Below are positions 1 through 9,358 of a DNA stretch of 64,000 nucleotides, in pieces. The DNA is from Antarctobacter heliothermus (GTDB taxonomy: Bacteria; Pseudomonadota; Alphaproteobacteria; Rhodobacterales; Rhodobacteraceae). A program made the translations under genes and the position numbers. The notes below the pieces were generated by a model. The model searched no databases and was not told the DNA's origin. It saw nothing but the letters and a program-made list of their open reading frames with translations. How positions within the stretch are numbered: the first letter of the stretch is position 1; every line of letters begins with the position of its first letter. Location of the stretch: positions 1-64,000 of the forward strand of contig NZ_FZON01000015.1 in assembly GCF_900188425.1 (NCBI RefSeq), given 5' to 3'.

Positions 1-312
1 AGCGACCGATGGGATGCCTTCACCGCTTTCCTGGAGGATGGGCGCATCTGCCTGACCAACAATGCCGCCGAACGCGCCCTCAGAGGGATCGCATTGGGAA
101 GAAAGTCGTGGCTTTTTGCCGGATCAGAGCGCGGCGGCGAAAGGGCGGCCTTCATGTATACCCTGATTGTCAGCTGCAAGACGAACGACATCGACCCGCA
201 AGCCTGGATGGCAGATGTCCTGGCGCGCTTGCCAGACATCACCGTGTCACGCTTGCCTGAATTGCTCCCATGGAACTGGAAGGCCGAGCAGAAAGCTGTC
301 AAGGCCGCGTGA
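1..312 (+). CDS. IS66 family transposase, C-terminal 103 residues (5' end off window)
   Basis: Frame 1 is open from the first base to the stop at 310-312. It encodes the end of the IS66 TnpC-type DDE transposase: a TNNAAERALR helix followed by GRKSWLFAGSERGG, then MYTLIVSCKTND and a closing LPELLPWNWK. These blocks are typical of the IS66 catalytic C-terminus, where the Glu of the NNxAER motif is the third acidic catalytic residue. The rest of the gene and any tnpA/tnpB partners would be to the left. The reading frame is intact here, so activity of the element cannot be excluded. Confidence 0.85.
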   Translation, partial: SDRWDAFTAFLEDGRICLTNNAAERALRGIALGRKSWLFAGSERGGERAAFMYTLIVSCKTNDIDPQAWMADVLARLPDITVSRLPELLPWNWKAEQKAVKAA

Positions 313-336
313 CCGCGTCCCTCGCCGGATGCTTAC
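1..336 (+). mobile_element. IS66-family insertion sequence, right end only
   Basis: The window opens inside an IS66-type element. It holds the 3' end of the transposase gene and a terminal repeat reading CCTCGCCGGATGCTTAC that ends at 336; reversed it starts GTAAGC, the characteristic terminus of IS66 elements. The bases directly after it (337-344, GCTTGATT) are the candidate 8-bp target duplication, the size known for the family; the left copy would lie outside the window. The insertion cuts a receiver-domain gene. Confidence 0.8.
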
Positions 337-704
337 GCTTGATTGTGGACGACGTTGAATTTGACAGGCGCATGATGCGCCGGGTGATGGCAAAACATTG
401 CCCTGAGATGCCGCTGATTGTTGCCCGCAACCTGGGTGAGGCGCGGGCGCGTCTTCGGTCGGAAAATGTATCGATCCTGTTCCTCGACAACGCCTTGCCG
501 GACGGGATGGGCGTGGACTTTCTGACGGAAATGAAGGCGGACAAGGCCCTCAGCCAAGTGCCGGTGATCATCGTCAGCGATTTTCCTTCACCGTTCATGT
601 ACGCCAAGGCACAGGCCGCAAAGGTCTGTGAGGTCTGGTCAAAACGTGAATTTGTCGGCGCCGCTGTACGGCGCGTCATGCAGAAACATGTGCAGATCCA
701 CTGA
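337..704 (+). pseudogene. Response-regulator receiver domain gene truncated at its 5' end by the IS66 element
   Basis: From 337 to the stop at 704 the frame encodes an almost complete CheY-like receiver: an acidic pair in LIVDDVEFDR, the phospho-acceptor Asp in ILFLDNALPDG, the switch Ser in IIIVSDF and the conserved Lys in WSKREF. The first strand starts exactly at the IS66 terminus, so the native start codon and first few residues are missing. An open frame runs back into the IS to an ATG at 270, so a short fused product is possible, but the native promoter is lost. It is a stand-alone receiver with no output domain. The receiver call is firm; pseudogene status is inferred. Confidence 0.75.
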
Positions 705-745
705 TCGCACAAGCTTCGCCTTGCAACCGGCTGTATCTGCGACAT

Positions 746-1363
746 TTATCCGGTCAAGCAGTGATCTTCGTTGGCCAGACGCCATGCGTTCCACGCCTCT
801 GGCGTGTCCAGATCGGTCAAGGCGCGTCGACCGGACAAGGTAACCTGACGCACGCGATGCGCATTCATCCTTAGAATTTCCCGCGCGCCTTGGTCTCCGG
901 TCAGGGTTTGCAAAGCCATGAAACAATCCTCGGGGAAAAGTACCGGGTGGCCCGGTGTGCCATCCTCGGACGTCGCCTGGTGCAACATCGGGAAGGGGCT
1001 GGATTGAAAGCTCTGGATAAGTTTCTGAATATCCTCGGTTTCTATCTCCGGCATGTCCGCAGGAAGGATGACAACCGCTTTGATGTTCCGCGGGAGGAAA
1101 CCCACGCCGCGGCGAATGGATGCGGACATGCCCAGATCTGAATCCGGCACCTCGATTACCTGCACCGGCAGCCCTTGCAGGGTCTTGGCGCGCGGGTGAT
1201 CCCAGCCAGGCAGGGTGACAGCCACATGGGCGCCCGTGGCCTGCGCGCGCAAAGCCTGCCGCCGCAAGAGCGGCAGGCCGTCGATGTTTTCGGTCAATTT
1301 GTCCAGACCGCGCATTCGTGACGACGCGCCTGCGGCGGGGATGAGAATCGCAATATTCAGCAT
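746..1363 (-). CDS. MobA-like NTP transferase (MocA-type molybdopterin nucleotidyltransferase)
   Basis: A 205-residue protein opening with ILIPAAGASSRM, the nucleotide-binding loop of MobA/MocA/GlmU-type transferases, followed by a DKL segment and VVILPADMPEI, whose Asp-Met-Pro matches the metal-binding site of the family. GTPGHPVLFP is the usual GxPxHPVLF block. Relatives attach CMP or GMP to molybdopterin in molybdenum hydroxylase maturation; the exact nucleotide is not readable here. The start at 1363 puts the loop at the N-terminus; a longer frame begins at 1414 but adds an unlikely leader. No molybdoenzyme gene is adjacent in the window. Confidence 0.75.
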   Translation of the reverse strand: MLNIAILIPAAGASSRMRGLDKLTENIDGLPLLRRQALRAQATGAHVAVTLPGWDHPRAKTLQGLPVQVIEVPDSDLGMSASIRRGVGFLPRNIKAVVILPADMPEIETEDIQKLIQSFQSSPFPMLHQATSEDGTPGHPVLFPEDCFMALQTLTGDQGAREILRMNAHRVRQVTLSGRRALTDLDTPEAWNAWRLANEDHCLTG

Positions 1364-1485
1364 GAACCAGACACTACCACAGGTAGCGCAAGATTGTGGC
1401 GCATGTTGTGTCACATCCGCAACTTTTTGTGTCGCGGGCCTTCGGGATCGCTATATGCTGCGGTGCCGCACTGCGCACGCGGCAT

Positions 1486-3891
1486 TCACCCACGCATCCG
1501 CGCGCCATCCTTGTCAAACAGCGGTTCGGCGATCAGTCGGGCGGGCCGCATCTGACCGAGGATCTCAATCTCGACGTGCAGTCCTTGGGCGGCTTTTTCC
1601 CGTGGTATCAGTGCGATAGCTATCGATTTTTGCGCAAAGTGGGAAAACCCGCCTGAGGTGCAGAACCCCTGAACCTCGCCGTCGATCCAGACCGGTTCAA
1701 AGGCGTTGACGTCCGCGTCCAACGCATCCACCTCAAAGGCCACAGACATCCGTTGCGGCGGTGCAGCGCGCTCTGCCTCGGCTGCGGCACGCCCGATGAA
1801 ATCGCCTTTTGTCCACATGATGAAGCGGTCCAGCCCGGTCTCTGCGCATGTGTAGTCCGGTGAGTACTCACGGCCCCAGGACCCAAAGACCTTGTCCAGT
1901 CGCAACGACATCATCGCCCGCATCCCGAAAGGTTGCATGCCAAACGGTACCCCCGCCGCCCAAAGTGTTGACCACAGTTGTCGTTGGGCCATCGGATCGC
2001 AGTAGATCTCAAACCCAAGGTCGCCGGTGTAAGAGACGCGCTGCACCAGGCAATCGGTCATGCCAACCACCATGCGCCGCGCATCCATGAACCGCATGTC
2101 GGACAGGTCAGAACGCGTGCAGGCCTGCAGGATGTCGCGTGCACGCGGGCCGGCGATCTGGAAGCCGTTCAGTTTATCACTGATATTTTCGATGCTTACG
2201 CCATCTTCTTGATGTTGCAGGAACCAGCGCAAGTGATAGGCCTGTGCGCCGTAAGAGGCGGTCAGCTGGAACTCGGTGTCTGCCAGACAACTGACAGTGA
2301 AATCCCCGATGATACGTCCTGCGGGCGACAGCATCGGCGTCAGGGCAAGGCGACCAACCTTGGGGATTCGCCCGGCCATGATCCGATCCAGCCAGGCGCG
2401 GGCATTCGGGCCGGTCACCCGGTACTTGCCAAAATTGTGAACCTCGTTGATGCCCGCCGCCTCACGCACCGCGCGGACCTCACGCGCCGTGGCCTCCCAG
2501 GCATTGGAGCGGCGGAAAGAGGGCGTTTCGTAGCGCGGCTCATCGCTGGTCGCAAAGTAGTTCACCACCTCAAGCCCGTATTGCGCGCCCCAGACCGCAC
2601 CCATGCTGTCAAAGATGTCGTACATCGGCGTGGTGCGATTGGGCCGGGCCGCGGGCAGTTCCTCGTTCGGATATGAGACAGAAAAACGTTTCTGATAGTT
2701 TTCAATGACTTTCGGCAGGGTGTAGCCGGACGATATCCAGTCGCCAAAGCGCGCCACGTCCATCGCGCCGGTGTCGCGTTCACACTCGCCCTCAACCATC
2801 CATTGCGCCAGCATCAGACCGACGCCGCCGCCTTGGCTGAACCCGGCCATGACACCGCAGGCGGACCAATAGCCACGCAAGCCGGGGATCGGGCCGACCA
2901 GCGGGTTGCCATCGGGCGCAAAGGTAAACGGCCCGTGGATTACCGATTTTACCCCGGCACGTTCCAGAACGGGGAATCTTTTATATGCGAATTCAATGCT
3001 TTGCTCGATCTTGTCAAAGTCATTCGGCAAGAGTTCATGGCCAAACTCCCAAGGCGTGCCATCGACCGCCCAGGGGCGGCAAGGTTGTTCGTAGAAACCA
3101 ATGCACAGCCCGCGCCCCTCTTGCCGCAGATAGCTTTCGCCGGCCGGATCCATGACATGCGGGTGTTCGCTGTCGCGCTCAAAGATCTCGGGGGTTTCCT
3201 CGGTCACCAGATACTGGTGTTCCATCGGGTGCAACGGCAGGTAGACACCCGCCAGCGCGCCGACCTCACGCGCCCAAAGACCGGCGGCATTGACCACATG
3301 TTCGGTGTGGATCGTGCCCTTGTCTGTCACCACATCCCAGGTGCCATCTGGCCGAAGAGTGGTTTCCAACACTTTGGTATGCAGACAAATTTTCGCACCG
3401 CCCATGCGCGCGGCCTTGGCATAGGCATGGGTCGTGCCCGAGGGATCAAGGTGCCCGTCGAGAGGGTCATACAGCCCGCCAAGAATGCCTTGGGTGTTCA
3501 CGATCGGTGCAATCTGGGCGATTTCCTCTGGGGTGACGATCGCCGTTTCCAGCCCCATGTAGCGATGCTTGGCGCGTTCCGCCAACAGCATGTCAAAACG
3601 GTCCTTGTTGTCAGCCAATGTCACGCCGCCGACGTGGTGCAACCCGCAGGACATGCCGGTCAATTCTTCCAGTTCGCGGTACAGCCGGATGGTATAGCCT
3701 TGCAGCGCGGCCATGTTGGTGTCGCCGTTCAGGGTGTGAAACCCTCCCGCTGCGTGCCAGGTCGATCCAGAGGTCAGTTCGGACCGTTCCAGCAGCATGA
3801 CATCGGACCACCCCAGTTTGGTCAGATGATACAGTACAGAGCAGCCGACAACGCCGCCCCCGATGACAACAACGCGCGTGGTGGTTTTCAT
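1486..3891 (-). CDS. FAD-dependent oxidoreductase / GcvT fusion (dimethylglycine-sarcosine dehydrogenase family)
   Basis: An 801-residue enzyme. Residues ~1-390 form a DAO-type flavin domain opening VVVIGGGVVGCSVLYHL; GSTWHAAG carries the His that is covalently flavinylated in dimethylglycine dehydrogenase. Residues ~440-800 are an aminomethyltransferase (GcvT) domain with a FGKYRVTGP block, which in the family passes the one-carbon unit to tetrahydrofolate. The substrate is probably an N-methylated glycine or related amine, but it cannot be read from the sequence. The start ATG at 3891 has GGGAGA just upstream. It lies 100 bp after an HpcH/HpaI aldolase on the same strand and is a paralogue of the divergent gene at 4916-7336. 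Confidence 0.85.
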   Translation of the reverse strand: MKTTTRVVVIGGGVVGCSVLYHLTKLGWSDVMLLERSELTSGSTWHAAGGFHTLNGDTNMAALQGYTIRLYRELEELTGMSCGLHHVGGVTLADNKDRFDMLLAERAKHRYMGLETAIVTPEEIAQIAPIVNTQGILGGLYDPLDGHLDPSGTTHAYAKAARMGGAKICLHTKVLETTLRPDGTWDVVTDKGTIHTEHVVNAAGLWAREVGALAGVYLPLHPMEHQYLVTEETPEIFERDSEHPHVMDPAGESYLRQEGRGLCIGFYEQPCRPWAVDGTPWEFGHELLPNDFDKIEQSIEFAYKRFPVLERAGVKSVIHGPFTFAPDGNPLVGPIPGLRGYWSACGVMAGFSQGGGVGLMLAQWMVEGECERDTGAMDVARFGDWISSGYTLPKVIENYQKRFSVSYPNEELPAARPNRTTPMYDIFDSMGAVWGAQYGLEVVNYFATSDEPRYETPSFRRSNAWEATAREVRAVREAAGINEVHNFGKYRVTGPNARAWLDRIMAGRIPKVGRLALTPMLSPAGRIIGDFTVSCLADTEFQLTASYGAQAYHLRWFLQHQEDGVSIENISDKLNGFQIAGPRARDILQACTRSDLSDMRFMDARRMVVGMTDCLVQRVSYTGDLGFEIYCDPMAQRQLWSTLWAAGVPFGMQPFGMRAMMSLRLDKVFGSWGREYSPDYTCAETGLDRFIMWTKGDFIGRAAAEAERAAPPQRMSVAFEVDALDADVNAFEPVWIDGEVQGFCTSGGFSHFAQKSIAIALIPREKAAQGLHVEIEILGQMRPARLIAEPLFDKDGARMRG

Positions 3892-3991
3892 GACCGTCTC
3901 CCGGAGTCTGCTTGCCCTAGCGGTGGCAGGGCGTGCCGCCGCGCGCAAGACCGTCCGCGACGGGTGATGTCGAAAACGGACGCTGGAGGGG

Positions 3992-4747
3992 TCAGCCCTG
4001 CGCCCAGCCCGCCAATTCTGCGGCGCGCGCCCGAATCCACAACAGATCGAACCCGGCGAGGATCCGGTAGCCCTGTGCAAAGGCGGCGTCGGCCTGCGCC
4101 TTGGTCATTGCAATGGTCCCCAGCGGCACACTTGCCGCTGCGGCAGCCGTTTCTATGCGTGTGACGGCTGCCTTGTAGTCGGGATGGTTGAATTGGCCCG
4201 ATATTCCCAGTGCCGTCGACAGGTCGAACCCGGCGACAATCAGAACGTCCAGCCCGTCCACAGCGCAGATGGTCTCGATATTGTCGACCGCTTCGACGGT
4301 TTCGATCAGCGGCATGCAAACCATTTGGGGGGCCACGTCGCGCGCATAGCCGGGTATGTCCGTCGCCCAACGCGACTGCGCGATAAAGGGGCCGAACCCA
4401 CGGGTGCCATCGGGGGGATAACGCAGCGATCTGACCGCCCATTCGGCGTCCTGCACGTCGCGGATCAGCGGAAAGCAGATGCCCTCTGCGCCCAGATCCA
4501 GCGCCCGTTTCACATGGGCATCGGTGTTTTCGGGGATGCGGACGATGGGCGCGCAGTCGGTTCCGGCAGTGGCCGCGATCATCGCGTGGGCCGATCCATA
4601 ATCGACCGCCCCGTGTTCCAGATCGATCAGCACGCAATCCACGCCGGACGCCGCGATGGCTTGTGGCACCGTGGCCGAGGGGATCGTGCAGACGACCGAG
4701 GTCAACCGGCGCGCGGGGTCTTGCAGTTTGGCCTTGAGGCTGGGCAT
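3992..4747 (-). CDS. HpcH/HpaI aldolase / citrate lyase family protein
   Basis: A 251-residue TIM-barrel class II aldolase of the HpcH/HpaI family. VLIDLEHGAVD holds the D-x-EH active-site block, VRIPENTD the conserved Arg, MPLIETVEA the metal-ligand Glu and AGFDLSTALG the metal-ligand Asp. Family members cleave 2-keto-3-deoxy acids or 4-hydroxy-2-oxo acids to pyruvate plus an aldehyde. It is the first gene of a leftward pair with the FAD/GcvT dehydrogenase and is divergent from the second dehydrogenase, which suggests work on a product of the same amine-degrading pathway; that link is inference. The start at 4747 gives the usual family length. Confidence 0.8.
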   Translation of the reverse strand: MPSLKAKLQDPARRLTSVVCTIPSATVPQAIAASGVDCVLIDLEHGAVDYGSAHAMIAATAGTDCAPIVRIPENTDAHVKRALDLGAEGICFPLIRDVQDAEWAVRSLRYPPDGTRGFGPFIAQSRWATDIPGYARDVAPQMVCMPLIETVEAVDNIETICAVDGLDVLIVAGFDLSTALGISGQFNHPDYKAAVTRIETAAAAASVPLGTIAMTKAQADAAFAQGYRILAGFDLLWIRARAAELAGWAQG

Positions 4748-4915
4748 CGGGCGTGTCCTCTTGTTGCGTGGGTGCCGCAGGCTAAGGCAGTTCCGCCATT
4801 GAACCAATGCCTTTGGTGCCTTGTGCAGCCGCGACGCCGGATGTCGGATTCCGGCAACAAAGCCGCACGGCGGCGTCGCATCGTTCGGGCACAAGGCATC
4901 CAAGGGAGATTTGTC

Positions 4916-7336
4916 ATGCGCAGCCATGCTCAGGCCGTCGTCATCGGGGGCGGCGTCATCGGGTGTTCGATCCTGTATCACCTGACCAAGCTGGGCTGGA
5001 CAGACTGTGTCCTGCTGGAGCGGGATGAGCTGACATCAGGGTCCACCTGGCACGCGGCGGCGAACATTCACGGGCTGCACGACAGCACCAATATCTCGCG
5101 TCTTCAGCACTATACCATGACCCTGTACAAGGATCTGGAGGCCGAGACCGGGCAAAGCTGCGGGGTGTTCCAGGCTGGATCCTTGTATCTTGCGCAGACC
5201 GAGGCGCGCGAACACCAGCTGCGCCTTCAGGCGGCCAAGGCCAGGCTCTACGGGATGAATTTCCACGAGGTCAGCGTGGATGAGGCAGAGCGCCTGCATC
5301 CGCTGGTCGATTTCACCGGCATCCGCTGCATCATGTTCGAACCCGATGGCGGCAACGTCGATCCCTCTGGCGTGACGGCGGCCTATGCGGCGGGGGCGCG
5401 GCAGCGGGGGGCCGAGATCCACCGCTTTACCCCCGTGACGGCGACGGAACCGCAACCGGACAGCACATGGATCGTGCGCACGCCGAAGGGTGATATTCAC
5501 ACGCCTTGGGTGATCAACGCCGCCGGTCTCTGGGGGCGAGAGGTGGCGGCCTTGGCCGGGCTGAAGCTGCCGCTGCAACCGACCGAGCATCAGTATTTCG
5601 TGACCGAGACCATCGCGGAAATCGCCGCGATGGACCGGCGGTTGCCCTCGGTCGCGGACCGCGACGGCGAATACTACCTGCGGCAAGAGGGCAAGGGCCT
5701 GCTGATCGGCGCCTATGAGCGGGACGTGCGGCTGTGGGCCGAAGAGGGCACGCCACTGGACTTTGCGCATGAGTTGTTTGCAGACGATCTTGACCGGATC
5801 GAGGACAACATGATGCGCGCCATTGACCGGGTGCCGTTGGTCGGGTCGGCGGGGATCAAACGGGTGATTAACGGGCCGATGATCTGGTCGCCGGATGCCA
5901 ATGTGTTGTTGGGGCCGGTGCCGGAACTGACGGGCTATTTCTGCTGCAACGGGATCATCCCGGGGTTCTCGCAATCCGGCGGCATGGGTCTGATGGCGGC
6001 GCAGTGGATCGTCGAGGGAGAGATGCAGTACGACATGTTCCCTTGGGACATGGCACGCTTTGGCGACTGGGCGGATGCGGCGTTCACCAAGGCGCGGGTC
6101 AAGAACCAGTACGCCCACCGCTTCGCGATCCATTTCCCCGGCGAGGAACGCGAGGCCGGGCGCCCCGTCCGGACGCGCCCGGTGTATGAGACACAACAGG
6201 AGATGGGCGCAAAGTTCGGCCTGAACTACGGCTGGGAACACCCAGCCTATTTCGACGCGGATCAGCCCGATACGCCAGGGTTTACTCGGCAGGGCTGGTG
6301 GGCAAGCGTGGGCCGTGAGGCGCGCGCCCTACGCGAGACCGGCGGCATCATCGATATATCGAACTTTGCCAAATACCGCGTGACCGGGGCGGGGGCCGAG
6401 GACTGGCTGAACGCTGTCTTCGCCAACCGCATGCCGCGCAAGGTGGGCCGGTCCTGCCTGACTCCGCTGATTGGCAAGCGCGGTGGCATCGCGGGCGATT
6501 TCACCGTCACGCGGCTGGGAGATCAGGAGTTCTGGGTGATCGGCTCTGGCATGGCCGAACGCTATCATCTGCGCTTTTTCCGCGAGGTTCCCTTGCCCGA
6601 GGGGACCGAGTTCACCTCGATGACAGAGGCGATGTGCGGCTTCAACGTGGCCGGACCGCGGGCGCGCGAGATGCTGGGGCGGCTGACCAACGCGTCGCTT
6701 GCGACCGTGGATTTCCCCTTTATGGCGTCGCGCTGGATTGACATGGCCGGTGTGCAGGTGCTGGCGTTGCGGGTGTCGTTCACCGGCGATCTGGGGTGGG
6801 AGTTGCACTGCGCGACAAAGGATCAGGCGCGGCTGTATCAGGCGTTATTGGAAGAAGGGCGGGGCATGGAGATCGGCCCGGTGGGCAGCCGCGCCCTGAT
6901 GAGCCTGCGCATCGAAAAGGGCTATGGCTCGTGGAGCCGTGAATATTCACCGGAATACTGGCCGCAAGAGGTCGGGCTGGCGCGGTTGTGCAAGCTCGAC
7001 AAGGATTTCCTGAACAAAGCGGCGCTGCAGGACGTGATCGACAAACCGGCACGCGAGACGCTGGTGATTCTGGCGCTGGACGAGGATGTGGTCAGCGCCT
7101 CCAACGCCGACGCCAGCGGCGGAGAGCCGATTTTCCGCGACGGGCAGGGCGTCGGGCGTGTCACCTCCGGCGGCTATGGGTATTCGGTGGGCCGCAGCCT
7201 TGCGCTTGGCTACGTCAAGGCGGGTTTGGCGGGGCCGGGAGACCGGGTCGAGGTCATGGTGCTGGGCAAACCCCACGGAGCGGTGATCCTCGCGGAGCCG
7301 CCGTTTGACCCCGAGGGCAAACGCCTGCGCGCCTGA
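4916..7336 (+). CDS. FAD-dependent oxidoreductase / GcvT fusion, second paralogue
   Basis: An 806-residue enzyme with the same architecture as 1486-3891: N-terminal flavin domain (VVIGGGVIGCSILYHLTKLGW), the flavinylation-type block GSTWHAAAN, then a C-terminal GcvT domain with ISNFAKYRVTG. The two paralogues share long blocks but differ throughout, so this is an old duplication or separate acquisition rather than a recent copy. The ATG at 4916 follows an AAGGGAG ribosome site; an in-frame extension back to 4184 only runs antisense to the aldolase and is rejected. It is divergently transcribed, with the 168-bp gap 4748-4915 as the shared control region. Confidence 0.85.
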   Translation: MRSHAQAVVIGGGVIGCSILYHLTKLGWTDCVLLERDELTSGSTWHAAANIHGLHDSTNISRLQHYTMTLYKDLEAETGQSCGVFQAGSLYLAQTEAREHQLRLQAAKARLYGMNFHEVSVDEAERLHPLVDFTGIRCIMFEPDGGNVDPSGVTAAYAAGARQRGAEIHRFTPVTATEPQPDSTWIVRTPKGDIHTPWVINAAGLWGREVAALAGLKLPLQPTEHQYFVTETIAEIAAMDRRLPSVADRDGEYYLRQEGKGLLIGAYERDVRLWAEEGTPLDFAHELFADDLDRIEDNMMRAIDRVPLVGSAGIKRVINGPMIWSPDANVLLGPVPELTGYFCCNGIIPGFSQSGGMGLMAAQWIVEGEMQYDMFPWDMARFGDWADAAFTKARVKNQYAHRFAIHFPGEEREAGRPVRTRPVYETQQEMGAKFGLNYGWEHPAYFDADQPDTPGFTRQGWWASVGREARALRETGGIIDISNFAKYRVTGAGAEDWLNAVFANRMPRKVGRSCLTPLIGKRGGIAGDFTVTRLGDQEFWVIGSGMAERYHLRFFREVPLPEGTEFTSMTEAMCGFNVAGPRAREMLGRLTNASLATVDFPFMASRWIDMAGVQVLALRVSFTGDLGWELHCATKDQARLYQALLEEGRGMEIGPVGSRALMSLRIEKGYGSWSREYSPEYWPQEVGLARLCKLDKDFLNKAALQDVIDKPARETLVILALDEDVVSASNADASGGEPIFRDGQGVGRVTSGGYGYSVGRSLALGYVKAGLAGPGDRVEVMVLGKPHGAVILAEPPFDPEGKRLRA

Positions 7337-7344
7337 GCCGTGCG

Positions 7345-8706
7345 CTACTGCATCCCCGGCCATCCGATTCTGTGGCGCAAGTCCGCGCATTTGTCGGTGC
7401 AGTCGGCGCTGCACCGGCGGGCACGCCCGTCGTGGGTGATGTAATCGCATTGCCCCACCGTGCCGTCGGGTTCGCAGAACACCACCATCTCTGTCCCGTC
7501 GTCGCCGAACAGCCGGTATTCGCGGATCGCGCTGGCCGAGTGATAGGTGCATTTCGAACCGCTCTGCCGCGCTGCATGGACGTTGTGGATGTGGTCCAGA
7601 TGATGCCCGCCGTCGAGCGTGAAATAGGCCGAGACGCCGGTCTCCTTGCCGTCCTTAAACTGGATGCGGGATTTGATCGGCCCCGGGGCCGTGCCGCCCG
7701 CCGGATCGGCGAAATAGGCGCAGGCGACATATGTGGCGTCGTCCCCCGGCGGGATACGGAAACTCAGGGCCTGCCCGGTCGGGTCGGGGTTGCGGGCGGG
7801 GCATGAGCCCGCCGGACCGGGGGCGGTCGCGCCACCGTCCAACCGCTGATCCAGCGCAGCGATCTGGTCGTTCAGCAGCGTTATGTAGTCGCCGATCCGG
7901 TCGCGCATCTCTTGCGATTGCCGCAGGATGCCGCGCACGATGGTCGCGATCTGCACGCGGAATTCCGGGCTGTTGAAATCGCCCGCCGCGCCGGCCTCGA
8001 AGATGGCCAGAGTGACCTCAACATTCAGGTCCTTTCTGATCAGAACCCGGGGCGGTCCACCGTCCAGATTTGGCAACAGGTAGGTGTCCGCATCTTTCAG
8101 CATCGCCGCATAGCGGTCCCGCTCGGCCTGTATCTTGTCGCGTTGCAGACGCAACGCCACGTCCCGCGCCGCGCGGCTGGCCGCCTGATCCTTGCGCGCG
8201 GTTTCCAGTCCGCGATAAAGCCGGTCACGGGTCTGCCGCAGGTCCGTCAGATCCTTGACCAGACCCACCCGCCGCTGTTCGCGCGTGTCGTAATAGGCAA
8301 ACAGCGTCTTGATCGTGGTGCAGGGCGGCGCGCAATCGTCGACCTGTCCGCCGTCCAGCCCCGACAGGCGGGCGCGTTCGGCCAAGAGCGCGCGCATGTC
8401 GTCGTTCAGCCTTTGCGAATTCTGGTTGAAAGCCCCCATGCGTTTCAGCGCCTCCACCTCGGCCCGCAAAGCGCCGATCTTGCGTTCATTCTCCTGCCAA
8501 GGCTGAATCCAGTCGGCCCAGATGCGAAGTTGAAAAGAGTGGATGTCCTTCTTCTCCACCTCCTTTTCAAAAATCTCCGACTCGGTCTGTTTGATGTCCT
8601 GACGCAGGCGCGCGATAGTTTGTTCGATCTCCTGCGCGGTATCGGCGCTACCCGGCGCCGCCAGCAGAAGACATGTCAGCAAGGACCAGAAAAATCGGTG
8701 CGTCAT
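7345..8706 (-). CDS. Secreted coiled-coil protein of unknown function
   Basis: 453 residues. The N-terminus (FFWSLLTCLLLAAPGSA) is a signal peptide, followed by ~200 residues of charged heptad-rich sequence (IEQTIARLRQDIKQTESEIFEKEVEKKD and similar) predicting coiled coil. The C-terminal ~150 residues hold at least nine cysteines, several likely in disulfides, and a HHLDHIHNVH histidine cluster that could bind a metal. The start at 8706 is backed by GAGAGGG seven bases upstream. It follows the next secreted protein gene by 16 bp, so the two are probably co-transcribed. No family was recognised. Confidence 0.6.
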   Translation of the reverse strand: MTHRFFWSLLTCLLLAAPGSADTAQEIEQTIARLRQDIKQTESEIFEKEVEKKDIHSFQLRIWADWIQPWQENERKIGALRAEVEALKRMGAFNQNSQRLNDDMRALLAERARLSGLDGGQVDDCAPPCTTIKTLFAYYDTREQRRVGLVKDLTDLRQTRDRLYRGLETARKDQAASRAARDVALRLQRDKIQAERDRYAAMLKDADTYLLPNLDGGPPRVLIRKDLNVEVTLAIFEAGAAGDFNSPEFRVQIATIVRGILRQSQEMRDRIGDYITLLNDQIAALDQRLDGGATAPGPAGSCPARNPDPTGQALSFRIPPGDDATYVACAYFADPAGGTAPGPIKSRIQFKDGKETGVSAYFTLDGGHHLDHIHNVHAARQSGSKCTYHSASAIREYRLFGDDGTEMVVFCEPDGTVGQCDYITHDGRARRCSADCTDKCADLRHRIGWPGMQ

Positions 8707-8722
8707 GTGATGCCCTCTCATC

Positions 8723-9358
8723 TCAGTTCACTGGATCGGCGGGGCGGGCAAACCGGCACTCTGTGACCGGCTCCACGATCCGCAGGGTCAGGGTATCGGT
8801 GTCCCGCGAAACCAGCAGCGTGACGGCGATGTCCTCAACCAGATCGACCACCGCGCCCGATCCATCGCGACGGGTCACCCGGGCCGGAAATTGGCGCGCG
8901 TAAGAGAAAAAACGGCTCGGGTCGTCTGGGTGGGCCGCGCCGGGCAGGGCCGGACCCGGTGTGGCATCGAAAAGGGTTGTGACTTGGTAGCCGTCCACCG
9001 GATCAACCCGGGTGCTTTCGGCGGTGTATCTGTCGCCGGATTGCTGAAATTCCAATTGCCGGTCATCGCAGGCCGATCCGACCCCGGTCCAGCGCCCGGC
9101 CAGCGCGGAGGGCGGAAAGGGTGCGACGGGGGGCAGCGCGTCGACTGTCGTCTCAACCGCCGCTTCGGGGGACGCGGTCAGGCCGCGCATCGGCAGGTCT
9201 GGCGCGGTCGCCTCGGGTGGCGCACCGCCCTTCAGCAATTCGTTGATGTCAAACCCCTGCGCCAGTCGAAGGGGCGGGGGATCGGTCTGTGTCCGGGCAT
9301 GACCTGCCCCGCCAAGCGCGATACACGCCGCAAGACCCAAGGTGCACAATCCTCTCAT
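8723..9358 (-). CDS. Secreted protein of unknown function
   Basis: 211 residues with a signal peptide (LCTLGLAACIALGGAGHA) followed by a proline-rich linker and a likely beta-rich domain beginning near LAGRWTGVGSACDD, with a second Cys in VTECRF near the end. The SALAGRWTGVG opening resembles small lipocalin-like or secreted beta-barrel domains, but the call is weak. ATG 9358 is preferred to the upstream GTG at 9370 because GAGAGGG lies at a workable distance from the ATG. First gene of a pair with the coiled-coil protein. Confidence 0.55.
   Translation of the reverse strand: MRGLCTLGLAACIALGGAGHARTQTDPPPLRLAQGFDINELLKGGAPPEATAPDLPMRGLTASPEAAVETTVDALPPVAPFPPSALAGRWTGVGSACDDRQLEFQQSGDRYTAESTRVDPVDGYQVTTLFDATPGPALPGAAHPDDPSRFFSYARQFPARVTRRDGSGAVVDLVEDIAVTLLVSRDTDTLTLRIVEPVTECRFARPADPVN

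Noticed and set aside
2803-4164. A 453-codon plus-strand frame opposite the first dehydrogenase
   Set aside because: No motifs; the opposite strand encodes a full FAD/GcvT enzyme.
4184-4915. In-frame extension of the second dehydrogenase upstream to 4184
   Set aside because: It runs antisense through the aldolase gene, has no family similarity, and a ribosome site precedes ATG 4916.
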